From positions 248,001 through 312,000 of the forward strand of contig NZ_JSEH01000003.1 in the NCBI RefSeq assembly GCF_000801335.2: 64,000 nucleotides of DNA, in the 5' to 3' direction. The notes beneath the pieces were generated by a model. It was given only the letters and a program-made list of their open reading frames with translations. It was not told the DNA's origin and made no database searches. Source of the stretch: Desulfovibrio sp. TomC. Lineage in GTDB: Bacteria; Desulfobacterota; Desulfovibrionia; Desulfovibrionales; Desulfovibrionaceae. Shown here piece by piece: positions 7,571 through 15,709 of the stretch. A program made the position numbers and the translations under genes. How positions within the stretch are numbered: the first letter of the stretch is position 1; each line of letters begins with the position of its first letter.

Positions 7571-9481
7571 CTATTTGGCGTGCAGGGCGCTGGCGTCGGA
7601 GAGCAGGTCGTTTATGCGGGCCACCATCTGGTGCGGATCGGACAGGTAGCCGTCGAGCAAAAGCGCCGAGTCGTAGAGCTGCTCGACCGCCTTGCCGATG
7701 AACGGATCGGCTCCGTCGCGGCGGTAGATGGCCAGCAGATTGCGGATAAGCGTGTGGTCGCGGTTGAGCTCCAGGGCCTTTTTCGGGACCGAGGTGTCCT
7801 TGCTGACCAGCCGCATGATCTTTTGCATGCTCGAGGTCATTCGGTCATCCGGGGACACCAGGCACGACGGGCTTTGGGTCAGGCGGGTGGAGACGCGCAC
7901 GTCGGTGACGCGGTCGCCCAGGATCTCCTTGATGGCCTTTAAAAAATCGTCCAGAGAGCCGGACTCCTCAGGGGTCAGCTCCGGGGCCTTGGGCGTCTCG
8001 GCCGTCCCCTCGAAGGCGTCAAGCTCGGCCGCGTCGGCCAGCTCGGCGGATTTCAGCGGCAACTCCTTGTACGTGCCGATGGAATCCATGATGAATTCGT
8101 CCACCGGCTCATAGAGGTAGAGCACTTCCAGGCCCTTGGACCGGAAGATTTCCAAGTGCGGGTTGAGGTCGAGCGCCGCCCGGGAGGGGCCGGAGAGATG
8201 GTAGATGGCCTTTTGGCCGTCGCGCGCCCGGGTGACGTAGTCGTCAAGCGAGGTCAGGCTCGAAGCCTCAACGTCCTCGTCCGTCTTGTCCAGGGCCGAG
8301 GAATCAAAGCGCACCAGCTCGGCAAAGGCGTCGCGGTGGGCGTAGTCGCTGTAGCCGAGCTTGAAGCCCTGGCCGTGGGCCGTGAAAAACGCGTTGTACT
8401 TGGCCGGATCTTCCTTGCCCAGGGCCTTGAGCTTGTCGAGGATCTGCTTGACGAGGATGGTCTGGATCTTTCGCAGCACCAGATTTTCCTGGAGCGTTTC
8501 GCGCGAGAGGTTGAGCGGCAGGTCTTCGGTGTCCACCACCCCGCGCACAAACCCCAGATATTCCGGGATCAGTTCCTTGGTTTCCCTGGAAATGAGCACC
8601 CGGCGCACGTAGAGGTCAAGCCCGTGGTGGAGCTGGTCGCGAAAGGCCATGGGGCCAAGGCCGTGCTTGGGAATAAACAGCAGGGCGGTAAACTGCACCG
8701 GCGCGTCCACGCTGACGTGGATGGTGGCCAGCGGTTCGTCGCTGTCGTGGGTCAGGAACTGATAGAATTCCTTGTACTGCTCCGGGGTGACCGAGAACTT
8801 GGATTCCCGCCACAGGGCCGGGATGGTGTTGGTCTTGTCGCCGTTAAGGAAAATGGGGAAGGAGATGAAGTTGGAGTGGGTGCGAAGGACGGCTTTCAAA
8901 CGCTCGGGATCAGCGTATTCCTTGGTGTCCTCCTTAAGCGTGATCTCGATCACGGTGCCGCGCGGCGCTTCGCCCGCAACGTCTTCCACGGTGAAGCTGC
9001 CCGAACCGTCGGACACCCAGCGGGCCGGGGCGGCGTCCGGGACAAAGGAACGCGAGGTGACGGCCACCTGGTCGGCCACCATGAAGACGGAGTAAAAACC
9101 CACGCCGAAACGGCCGATGAGGTTGGAGGCGGCGTCCTTGTTCTCGGCCACCGAGCGCATGAAGGCTTCGGTGCCGGATTTGGCGATGGTGCCCAGGTGG
9201 TCGATGAGCTCGTCGCGGGTCATGCCGCAGCCGGTGTCGGTGATGGTGATGCGCCCGGCATCCTTGTCGGTGGCGATGCGGATTTCCAGCGGCGTGTCAG
9301 GGTCGGCGATTGTCGCGCCCCGGCTTTGTTCGAAACGCAGCTTGTCCAGGGCGTCGGAAGCATTGGACACCAGCTCGCGCAGGAAGATTTCGCGGTTGGT
9401 GTAAATGGAATGGGTAATGATATCAAGAAGCTTGCGGATTTCAGCGCGAAACTCGTGGGTTTCGCCTTGGGCGGCGGACAT
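7571..9481 (-). CDS. htpG: molecular chaperone HtpG (Hsp90)
   Basis: 636 aa, the usual bacterial Hsp90 length. An ATP-driven homodimeric cytoplasmic chaperone. The N-terminal GHKL ATPase shows [15 protein letters not shown], the TDTGCGMT nucleotide-binding loop, GTIAKSG, and the lid segment [16 protein letters not shown]. The middle domain carries [19 protein letters not shown], the conserved catalytic-Arg region. The start is the second of two ATGs (9481): AAGGAG lies 8 nt before it but only 2 nt before the one at 9487. The open frame reaching 9670 is promoter DNA. It is divergent from two hsp20 genes, which makes a heat-shock locus. Confidence 0.97.
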
Positions 9482-9593
9482 GGGCATGTCTCCTTTCTCC
9501 GTGATGTCGTGCTGTCTGGCCGAAAAAAAGACACCGTCCCGGCAGCCGGGGCGGGTCTGGTGGGGAGATGTCCCCGGGAACAGGATCGAAACA

Positions 9594-9621
9594 GAAATAA
9601 CCCGCCCGGGTGGCCTGTCAA
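9594..9621 (-). promoter_or_regulatory. candidate htpG promoter
   Basis: On the minus strand, TTGACA (9621-9616), a 16-bp spacer and TATTTC (9599-9594), about 110 bp upstream of the htpG start. The -35 is preceded by C (CTTGACA), somewhat like the sigma32 -35 box, but no CCCCAT-type -10 is present. Sigma factor not assignable. Confidence 0.4.
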
Positions 9622-9669
9622 GGTCTGAGCCTGGCCGTGAAACCCGGGTTTTCGGTTTTGTTTCGACCA

Positions 9670-9697
9670 TTGACAGGGGGGCTGGCTTGTTTATGTT
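9670..9697 (+). promoter_or_regulatory. candidate hsp20 promoter
   Basis: TTGACA (9670-9675), a 16-bp spacer, TATGTT (9692-9697), about 37 bp before the first hsp20 start codon. A strong AGGAGG follows at 9721. Confidence 0.45.
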
Positions 9698-9733
9698 TCG
9701 CTCAGATGCGTCGAACTGTCAGGAGGAACCCGT

Positions 9734-10147
9734 ATGGTCATCGATTTAAGCCCGTTTTATGGTACAACGACGCCTTTTGATCGGCTTTTCGAGACGCTTT
9801 GGCCGTCCATGGCCATCAGTCAGCGCAGCGTGGCCTACCCTCCCGTCAATATCGGCGAGGATGACGCCAATCTCTATGTCCGGTGCGAGATACCGGGCAT
9901 GGCCATTGCCGATCTCGATCTGACCCTGACCGACTCCAGTCTGGTCATCAAGGGCGAGCGCAAGGCGGAACGCGGCAAGTACTACAGGCAGGAACGTCCC
10001 ACTGGTGTTTTCCAGCGGGTGGTCAACATCTCGGCCGGCATCAGCCGGGAGAAGGTCACGGCGACCATGCGCGACGGCCTGCTCGAGGTGGTGCTGCCCA
10101 AGGCCAATGAGAACCGGCCCCAAAAAATCAGCATCGAGGCGGTGTAG
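9734..10147 (+). CDS. Hsp20/alpha-crystallin family small heat shock protein (copy 1)
   Basis: 137 aa. An ATP-independent holdase that binds unfolding proteins. The alpha-crystallin domain runs from about residue 35 (PPVNIGEDDANLYVRCEIPG) to the end. It includes the family signature segments LVIKGERK and the late beta-strand motif DGLLEVVLPKA. The C-terminal I-x-I-type tail is ISIEAV. AGGAGG precedes the ATG by 7 nt. It is followed after 161 bp by a second, divergent hsp20 paralogue. Small heat shock proteins commonly occur as such unequal pairs that co-assemble. Confidence 0.93.
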   Translation: MVIDLSPFYGTTTPFDRLFETLWPSMAISQRSVAYPPVNIGEDDANLYVRCEIPGMAIADLDLTLTDSSLVIKGERKAERGKYYRQERPTGVFQRVVNISAGISREKVTATMRDGLLEVVLPKANENRPQKISIEAV

Positions 10148-10308
10148 CCGATTGGGGCGGGCCGTCCCGCCCGGGGAGTTCTTTCGGCGCAGGCCGGCCC
10201 GTCGGTCAGCGGCCGTGTTGCGGCGGCAGGGCGTGGCCGGATCGCCAGTCCGAGGCGTGACGTAACAGCGCCTGCCCCGGGGCAAGCACAGAGGAAAGGA
10301 GAAGGACT

Positions 10309-10680
10309 ATGGCGGATCCAAGTGCACCCAGGCCTGAAGAACGCCGGCTGCCCAGAGTCAAGCCGGCCACGGACATCATCGAAAAGGAAGACGGATTTTA
10401 TATTTATGTGGACATGCCGGGCGTGTCCAAGGAGCATCTGGTCATCGATCTCAACGAGGACGAGCTCAAGGTGTCGGGCAAGGCTGAGTATGTGTTGCCC
10501 GAGGGACAGAAGCTTGGCCACGTGGAATTTGGCGGCGGCGAGTATTTCCGGAGCTTCACGGTGTCCCATATCGTGGACAAGGAGCGCATTCGGGCATCGC
10601 TTCGCGACGGTGTGCTGGAACTGCATCTGCCGCGCCAGGAAAAAGTCCAACCGCGCAAGATCGTGATTCAAGCCGGCTAA
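10309..10680 (+). CDS. Hsp20/alpha-crystallin family small heat shock protein (copy 2)
   Basis: 123 aa. The alpha-crystallin domain starts near residue 19 (KPATDIIEKEDGFYIYVDMPG) and contains LKVSGKAEYV, GEYFRSFTVSHIVDKERIRASL and DGVLELHLPRQEK. It ends in the tail KIVIQAG, which holds the I-x-I-like oligomerisation motif. GGAAAGGAGAAGG lies just upstream of the ATG. It is only distantly similar to the preceding hsp20, so the two are old paralogues rather than a fresh duplication. An intrinsic terminator follows directly. Confidence 0.93.
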   Translation: MADPSAPRPEERRLPRVKPATDIIEKEDGFYIYVDMPGVSKEHLVIDLNEDELKVSGKAEYVLPEGQKLGHVEFGGGEYFRSFTVSHIVDKERIRASLRDGVLELHLPRQEKVQPRKIVIQAG

Positions 10681-10695
10681 AGCGGTTTTCTGATG

Positions 10696-10732
10696 GGTCG
10701 GGGTGCGATAACGCGCCCCGACTCGTTTTTTT
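10696..10732 (+). terminator. intrinsic terminator after hsp20
   Basis: Stem GGTCGGGGTGCG / CGCGCCCCGACT (two G-T pairs) with an ATAA loop, then CG and seven T. It closes the hsp20 pair. Confidence 0.85.
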
Positions 10733-10791
10733 CAAGGCTTGGAAACGAGAGTACTGTGGGGCTGCGGCGCAGGCATATCTCTATTTCAAAA

Positions 10792-10804
10792 ATGTAATTT
10801 ACAT
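10792..10804. promoter_or_regulatory. AT-rich palindrome upstream of the mucR-type regulator
   Basis: ATGTAA-T-TTACAT, a perfect 6-1-6 palindrome within an unusually AT-rich stretch (about 10780-10890) in a GC-rich genome. Ros/MucR proteins bind degenerate AT-rich sites, so this may be an autoregulatory site. Function inferred. Confidence 0.35.
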
Positions 10805-10941
10805 AAAACGTCTGATGGAAAAGTCACTTTAATCTAACAGAACGGGCCAGTGTATATGCAATTCGTTTTTTGCAATTGACAAAAAACAGCCCAGGCAGGA
10901 AAGCTCACTCCTTCGCCAGTATCAGCCACGAAGGAGACAGT

Positions 10942-11346
10942 ATGGACGACCATCTTAAAAGTGCTCTTGAAATCGTGAAAGCCCAAGCGTCAGTGCGCAA
11001 CATGACCGACGAGGAAATCTCCTCCATGGTGCGCCGCTTGGCCCTTGGCATCCGTGATATCTGCCTTGGCCTGGACGTGAGCGTGGGGATGGGTGAGGCG
11101 GCGGAGGGGATGGACCCCAAAAAGGCGGTCAAGGAAAAGTCCATAACCTGCATGGAGTGCGCCAAATCATTCAAGGTTATTACCCGCAAGCATCTCGCCC
11201 TCCACGGGTTGACCCCTGAAGAGTACAAGGCCAAACACGGCTATAAGAAGACCATGCCCCTGGTGTGCAAGTCCCTGCAGCGAGAACGCCGCAAAAAGAT
11301 GAAGGACATGCGTTTGTGGGAGAAGAAGGGGAAAGTTGTGGCCTAA
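10942..11346 (+). CDS. MucR/Ros-family zinc-finger transcriptional regulator
   Basis: 134 aa. The start at 10942 follows AAGGAG with 6-nt spacing. The N-terminal half is helical (DDHLKSALEIVKAQASVRNMTDEEIS). The C-terminal half carries the prokaryotic zinc finger CMECAKSFKVITRKHLALHG, with C-x2-C-x10-H-x3-H spacing. It is followed by LTPEEYKAKHGYKKTMPLVC and a basic tail (LQRERRKKMKDMRLWEKKGK), as in MucR and Ros. Family members are H-NS-like regulators of exopolysaccharide, motility and virulence genes in alphaproteobacteria and are common in Desulfovibrio. Targets here are unknown. An AT-rich upstream region suggests autoregulation. Confidence 0.9.
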   Translation: MDDHLKSALEIVKAQASVRNMTDEEISSMVRRLALGIRDICLGLDVSVGMGEAAEGMDPKKAVKEKSITCMECAKSFKVITRKHLALHGLTPEEYKAKHGYKKTMPLVCKSLQRERRKKMKDMRLWEKKGKVVA

Positions 11347-11467
11347 GGCCGGGGATTTCGGTATAGCTGACCACGAATTCGGGAATCAGCTGCGGCGACT
11401 CCCCCGGACGGGCGATTCGCTCCCGGGCGGACGTGGCGGGTCCCAACGATAAGGAGAGCCCACGCAC

Positions 11468-11743
11468 ATGGCTAAAACAGACATCATTGCCAAGATCCAG
11501 GCGAATGCCGGCATCGCCACGAAGGCCGAAGCGGGAAAAGTCCTCGACGCCGTTTTGAGCGCCATTCAGGAATCCCTGGTCGGAGGCGAAGCCTTGACCC
11601 TGACCGGTTTTGGCACCTTCAAAGTGTCGGATCGGGCGGCACGCACCGGACGTGATCCCCGGACCGGCAACCCCATTGATATCCCTGCCTCCAAAGCCGT
11701 GCGTTTCACTCCCGGCAAAACGCTTAAGGACGCTGTAAAATAG
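11468..11743 (+). CDS. hup: HU-family DNA-binding protein
   Basis: 91 aa, the normal HU length. A nucleoid-associated protein that bends DNA as a dimer. It contains the family motif GFGTFKVSDRAARTGRDPRTG near residues 47-67, with the DNA-intercalating proline in the following arm (NPIDIPASKAVRFTPGK). AAGGAG sits about 11 nt before the ATG, slightly long. It is followed by a strong terminator, so it is probably transcribed alone. Confidence 0.96.
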   Translation: MAKTDIIAKIQANAGIATKAEAGKVLDAVLSAIQESLVGGEALTLTGFGTFKVSDRAARTGRDPRTGNPIDIPASKAVRFTPGKTLKDAVK

Positions 11744-11791
11744 CTTTCCTTCGCGTCCGGCCATTTTTGCTGCAATCGTGGCCGTTTTTTG

Positions 11792-11833
11792 GGCAAACCC
11801 TCTCCCGCTTGCGGGGAAGGGTTTGCCTCTTTT
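11792..11833 (+). terminator. intrinsic terminator after the HU gene
   Basis: Near-perfect 17-bp stem from GGCAAACCC (11792) to GGGTTTGCC (11827) with a TT loop, followed by TCTTTT. It lies between the HU gene and the SGNH hydrolase gene. Confidence 0.8.
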
Positions 11834-11866
11834 GAGCCATGGACCAGCGGTCTGGGCAGGGAGAGC

Positions 11867-13159
11867 ATGGTGAAACGTATTGCATTGGCGCTGGCCGCCC
11901 TGGCCATGACCGCGTTGTGCCTGGAAGGCGTCGGCGCGGCCTGGATGGCGTTGGCCGGCTTGCAGGCCGATGCCTTGCGTCTTGATCTCCTCGATCGGTC
12001 CGGCGGGGAATTGCCCCAGTCTGCGGCCTCCCTGACACGCACCGGACGAAGCCAGAAACAAGGCTACATGATTCACCCGTACCTGGGCTTTGTTTACGAT
12101 GGCCGCGACAGCAAGGCGGTCAATAGCCAGGGGCTTATCGGCCCGGACCTGTTGGACTCCGCCTCGCCGGATGCGTTTAATGTGGTGATCACCGGCGGCT
12201 CGGTGGCCGGCGATTTCTTCGTTCTGGAGTGGGACGCCCTGCGTCAGGCCGTGGCCGCCCTGCCGGGGACCGAGGGCCGCACGGTCAAGCTGTTTTGCCT
12301 TGCCGTTGCCGGGTATAAGCAGCCCCAGTCCCTGCTCGCCGTGGCCTATCTCCTGTCCCAGGGGGCCAAGATTGACCTGCTGATCAATATCGACGGGTTT
12401 AATGAAGTGGTCCTGCCCGGCCATGATCTGGTTCCGGCGGGAATTTCGCCGGCCTATCCCATGTTTTGGCGGGATTTAACCGACGATTTTGTCGACGCCA
12501 AATCCCGCAAGCTGCTTGGCCGGCTGGCTCTGTGGGACGAACTGGGGCAGACCTGGGCCAAGGGCGCGATGCCTTTTTCTTTTTCGCGCACGGCGCTCGT
12601 GCTATGGCATCTGGGCGACAATCTGCTCAAGCGTGGGGAAGATGCGGCCCTGACCCAGATGCGTGACCGGGAGGCGGCGCCGCTGCCCAGCCCGGCCGGG
12701 GTTGATCCCACGATTTCACCGGAGGCGGTCCAGGCCCAGGCGGCGGACATCTGGCTGCGTTCCAGTCTGGCTTTGGCCAAACTGGGCCATGAGGCCGGCT
12801 TTGCCTATCTCCATGTGCTCCAGCCCAACCAGTATCCCGAGGGGGCCAAGCCGCTCTCGGCCTGGGAGCAGGCCAAGGCCGTTTCCCCGGACCCGGCCTT
12901 TGGCGAGGCGGTGCGCAGCGGCTACCGGGAACTCGACAAGCGCATACCGGCGCTGCGTCAAGCCGGGGTCGCCTTTGAGGACGCCACCCGGCTTTTCGCC
13001 GACACGCCTGGCGATGTTTTCCGCGATACCTGCTGCCATTTCAACGAAGCCGGCAATGCCTTGCTGGCCACGCGGGTGATCAAGCGCCTCCCCGAGGTGT
13101 TGACGTCCCCGACCGGCCCGGCCGGCCCGTCCGGCCAGGACGCGCCAGCCCGGCCGTAA
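11867..13159 (+). CDS. SGNH/GDSL-like hydrolase domain protein, membrane-anchored or exported
   Basis: 430 aa. The ATG at 11867 is preceded by GGGAG. The open frame upstream covers the terminator and is not used. An N-terminal hydrophobic helix (MVKRIALALAALAMTALCLEG) is a signal peptide or anchor. SGNH blocks are recognisable: nucleophile region VVITGGSVAGDFF (about residue 106), block II VAGYKQPQS, block III INIDGFNEV, and C-terminal block V DTCCHFNEAGNALLA with the catalytic His in CCHFN. A similar layout occurs in SGNH proteins of surface-polysaccharide acylation. The substrate is unknown. The tail ends in a short Pro/Ala/Gly-rich extension. No neighbouring gene points to a pathway. Confidence 0.72.
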   Translation: MVKRIALALAALAMTALCLEGVGAAWMALAGLQADALRLDLLDRSGGELPQSAASLTRTGRSQKQGYMIHPYLGFVYDGRDSKAVNSQGLIGPDLLDSASPDAFNVVITGGSVAGDFFVLEWDALRQAVAALPGTEGRTVKLFCLAVAGYKQPQSLLAVAYLLSQGAKIDLLINIDGFNEVVLPGHDLVPAGISPAYPMFWRDLTDDFVDAKSRKLLGRLALWDELGQTWAKGAMPFSFSRTALVLWHLGDNLLKRGEDAALTQMRDREAAPLPSPAGVDPTISPEAVQAQAADIWLRSSLALAKLGHEAGFAYLHVLQPNQYPEGAKPLSAWEQAKAVSPDPAFGEAVRSGYRELDKRIPALRQAGVAFEDATRLFADTPGDVFRDTCCHFNEAGNALLATRVIKRLPEVLTSPTGPAGPSGQDAPARP

Positions 13160-13352
13160 CCGCCGTCCCCCTTTGCCCGTTGGGGGCCTCAGGCCCCTCT
13201 TCTCCCGCCCTACTCGGCGGCATTGCCCGGTCGCGGCAAAACCGCTGGTCCCGGTCAAGCACAAACACCAGTGCTCTGGCCCCCGGACGCTTCTCGTCTT
13301 CTTTTTCGCAACTTTCGCGCATCGCCCTGGCAACGCCCACAGTCAAAGCAAA
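13160..13352. other. gene-poor gap between convergent genes
   Basis: No convincing reading frame or RNA. Holds GC-rich sequence only, before the partial repeat element at 13353-13406. Confidence 0.5.
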
Positions 13353-13406
13353 CTCCCCCCAGGAGGGGATTCCAAAGGGACTCAGTCCCTTTGGCCGCCG
13401 GAGGCA
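13353..13406 (-). repeat. intergenic repeat element (copy 3, one arm only)
   Basis: GGAGGGGATTCCAAAGGG...CCCTTTGGCCGCCGGAGGCA is the reverse complement of the left arm of the full copies at 488 and 1404, including the CAAAGGG/CCCTTTG hairpin. The end lies 22 nt past the stop of the minus-strand gene at 13429. Confidence 0.75.
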
Positions 13407-13428
13407 TCTTCTGCCTTCTCTCCCCTCT

Positions 13429-13875
13429 CTACGCCTTCCGGCCGAGCAGTTCGAAGCCTGTTTCCGGGTCTTTGGCCCGGGCCAGGTCCGTGCCGGTGAT
13501 CTCGATGACCACCACCTCAAGGATTTTCCAGACATCCAGGCCCGGGCGCACGCAGCCGGTGCGGGTTTCGCCGGCCCGGCCGAGGGCGGCGTGCATGTGC
13601 AGCCGGGGCATCCCGTCGGCGTCGGGAAAGAGGGTGCCCACGGCTGCGGCCTCGTGCACGGCGTCGATGGCCGTCAGCATGGCCGTTGGCGGCATGGTCG
13701 TGCCGTCTTTTGGACCGGTGACCAGCCGGCCGTTTTCCAGGCCGCCCAAAGCGGCCACCAGGGCCGAGGACACGCCGCGGGTCTTGGCGAAGTCCTCGAT
13801 GGCGTCCGGGATGCGGTCCCCGTCGCCCAGGCGCAAAACGAACACGCGGCCGAGCCGGCCTTCGGAAACGATCAT
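13429..13875 (-). CDS. PPC (DUF296) domain protein
   Basis: 148 aa. The start is placed at the ATG at 13875, which follows GAGGTGG. The open frame runs further upstream, but that part is Pro/Arg-rich and lacks a ribosome site. The single domain matches the plant-and-prokaryote-conserved (PPC/DUF296) fold: FVLRLGDGDRIPDAIEDFAKTRGVSSALVAALGGLENGRL, followed by PRLHMHAALGR and GCVRPGLDVWKILEVVVIEI. The His-rich HMH segment probably binds metal. Bacterial members are small trimers of unclear role, sometimes called DNA-binding by analogy with plant AT-hook proteins. No AT-hook is present here. Function unassigned. Confidence 0.82.
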   Translation of the reverse strand: MIVSEGRLGRVFVLRLGDGDRIPDAIEDFAKTRGVSSALVAALGGLENGRLVTGPKDGTTMPPTAMLTAIDAVHEAAAVGTLFPDADGMPRLHMHAALGRAGETRTGCVRPGLDVWKILEVVVIEITGTDLARAKDPETGFELLGRKA

Positions 13876-14031
13876 ACACCACCTCGCTTGGCTTGGCCCC
13901 AAGGCCGTATGTTGCATCGGAAACCGGTCGCCGGCAGGGACGGCCGGGGCGCCGGACCTTCGCCGGCGCGGCCGAAAAAAAGGGGAACCGGGCAATGTCC
14001 CGATTCCCCCGACAGGTCAGACAGAGGGCGA

Positions 14032-15237
14032 TCAGCCGAGCTTGTCGGCCACCATCTTGCCGATGGTGCGGCCCATTTCCGTGCACACGGCCAGCTGCTC
14101 GTGGGTCGGCACATAGAGCAGGCGCACCGGATCGACGGGCATTTCCATACCCATCTCGGCCAGCCAGCCGGCAATGTCCTTGACGGCCTCGCCGCTCCAG
14201 CCATAGGAGCCGAAGGCCCCGCCGATTTTGCCCTTGGGCTTTAAGCCCTTCATGTAGGTCAGCATGTCGGCCACCTTGGGCAACATTCCGTTGTTGTGGG
14301 TGGCCGAGCCCACAAAGACGGCTGCCGCGTCCCAGACCTCTTCCATGACGTCGGAATGGTCAAAGACGTGCAGGTTCATCAGTTTGACCGTCAGGCCATG
14401 CTCCATGAGTCCGCTGGCAATGGCGTGGGCCATGTGCTCGGTGGAATGCCACATGGTGTCAAAGACCAGCACGGCCTTCTTCTTCTGCTTCTGGCTGGCC
14501 AGTTCCTTGTAGCGTTCGATCACCCAGGCGGCGTCTTCGCGGGTACGGAACAACAGGCCGTGGTCAGGGCAGATGTAGCGGATATCCAGGCCCATGGACT
14601 CGATGGTCTCGATGGTCTTCTGGGCGATGGGGCTAAAGGGCAGGACGATGTTGGCGAAGTAGCGGTCGAGCTGCTTGCGCAGCAGGCTGCGGTCCACTTC
14701 GTCGGCAAAGCGTTCGCTGGTGGCCCAGTTCTGGCCGAAGGCGTCGGAGGAAATGAGCACGCCGTCTTCGGGGATAAACGTGGCCATGTTGTCGGGCCAG
14801 TGGAGCATCCGGGTCTCCAGGAACTGGAGGGTCCGTTTGCCAAGGGAGATGGTGGAACCGGTCTTGACCACTTCGATGGGCCAGTCGGCGCAGGCAAAAT
14901 GCGCGCGCAAGGCCCGTTCGCCCATGGGGGAGGTGAAGATTTTTTCCGGTTTGGTCCGGGCCACCAGTTCGGGCAGGGAGCCCGAGTGGTCCATTTCCAC
15001 GTGGTTGATGATGAGATAGTCGACGTCTTCGGGCTTGACCACGTGGGCCAGGCGACACAACATTTCGTCCCCGTGACCGGCTTTGACCGAGTCAAACAGG
15101 GCGACTTTCTCGTCCTTGATCAGGAAGGCGTTGTAGGTTGTCCCGGTGGGGGCGGTCATGTAGCCGTGAAAATCACGGCATTCCCAGTCGACAGCCCCGA
15201 CCCAGTAGACATCCTTGCATATTTCAACGGGTCGCAT
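14032..15237 (-). CDS. roo: rubredoxin:oxygen oxidoreductase (flavodiiron protein)
   Basis: 401 aa, matching the roughly 402-aa Roo of Desulfovibrio gigas. It reduces O2 to water in the cytoplasm with electrons from rubredoxin, and may also reduce NO. The N-terminal metallo-beta-lactamase-like domain holds the diiron ligands in NHVEMDHSG (H79, E81, D83) and CPDHG. The C-terminal flavodoxin-like FMN domain begins around FDTMWHSTEHMAHAIA, with SATHNNGMLP and GSYGWSG as FMN loops. The ATG at 15237 follows AAGGA by 7 nt. The rubredoxin gene is immediately upstream on the same strand, separated by 47 bp containing a hairpin. Confidence 0.97.
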   Translation of the reverse strand: MRPVEICKDVYWVGAVDWECRDFHGYMTAPTGTTYNAFLIKDEKVALFDSVKAGHGDEMLCRLAHVVKPEDVDYLIINHVEMDHSGSLPELVARTKPEKIFTSPMGERALRAHFACADWPIEVVKTGSTISLGKRTLQFLETRMLHWPDNMATFIPEDGVLISSDAFGQNWATSERFADEVDRSLLRKQLDRYFANIVLPFSPIAQKTIETIESMGLDIRYICPDHGLLFRTREDAAWVIERYKELASQKQKKKAVLVFDTMWHSTEHMAHAIASGLMEHGLTVKLMNLHVFDHSDVMEEVWDAAAVFVGSATHNNGMLPKVADMLTYMKGLKPKGKIGGAFGSYGWSGEAVKDIAGWLAEMGMEMPVDPVRLLYVPTHEQLAVCTEMGRTIGKMVADKLG

Positions 15238-15253
15238 TTGCAAATCCTTGAAA

Positions 15254-15272
15254 CGCCGCATCGGATGCGGCG
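15254..15272 (-). other. stem-loop between rubredoxin and roo
   Basis: CGCCGCAT-CGG-ATGCGGCG, a perfect 8-bp stem in the 47-bp rubredoxin-roo spacer, with no T-run on the minus strand. It could stabilise or process the mRNA so that the small carrier and the oxidase are made in different amounts. Inference only. Confidence 0.5.
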
Positions 15273-15284
15273 AAAAGAGACGGG

Positions 15285-15443
15285 TTAGGCCTTGCTGAAT
15301 TCGCTCTTGGGAGCGCCGCAGGTCGGGCAGACCCAGTCCTCGGGAACGTCTTCGAATTTGGTGCCGGGGGCCACGCCGTTGTCCGGGTCGCCAGCGGCGG
15401 GATCATACACATAGCCGCAGATGTTGCACTCGTATTTGTCCAT
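15285..15443 (-). CDS. rub: rubredoxin
   Basis: 52 aa, the classical rubredoxin size. A one-iron Fe(Cys)4 electron carrier in the cytoplasm. Reading the minus strand gives [19 protein letters not shown], then the middle loop [19 protein letters not shown], then [15 protein letters not shown]. The four iron ligands lie in the CxxCG pairs C6/C9 and C39/C42. The ATG at 15443 follows GGAG by 6 nt. As the first gene of the pair, it would supply electrons to the adjacent Roo. It is the physiological partner in Desulfovibrio. Confidence 0.97.
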   Translation of the reverse strand: MDKYECNICGYVYDPAAGDPDNGVAPGTKFEDVPEDWVCPTCGAPKSEFSKA

Positions 15444-15709
15444 GCTTGTCTCCGTTGTCTTGATGTTGGCCGGCAGCCAGTCCTTATTTGCCCTCAGCGC
15501 CGGGTCCGCCCGGGGCGCCCTTGCCTGAGCGGCAACAAGGTCATTATCCGTCGGCGCGACAGAGGCCTTCTGGGCCAGGGTCGCGGAATCGCGTCACGGA
15601 ATCGGCCATGCCGACAGGACGCGCGAGGCAAAAATACCGATCGCGCACGGACAAGTCTATCCTTTAGTTTACCCCATATTGTCAAGCGCGCCCGTCACCG
15701 GGTCCTGTC
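15444..15709. other. intergenic region upstream of the rubredoxin-roo unit
   Basis: 266 bp between the rubredoxin start and the stop of the chemoreceptor gene (same strand). It must hold the promoter for rub-roo and any chemoreceptor terminator. The AT-richer patch around 15645-15680 (TTTAGTTTACCCCATATTG) is the likeliest control region. No clear hairpin terminator or coding frame seen. Confidence 0.4.

Noticed and set aside
13876-13995. Longer start for the PPC-domain protein
   Set aside because: The added 40 residues are Arg/Pro-rich with no ribosome site, while GAGGTGG precedes the ATG at 13875.
15494-15685. 63-codon open frame upstream of rubredoxin on the minus strand
   Set aside because: Arg/Pro-rich translation, no ribosome site, lies in the promoter region.
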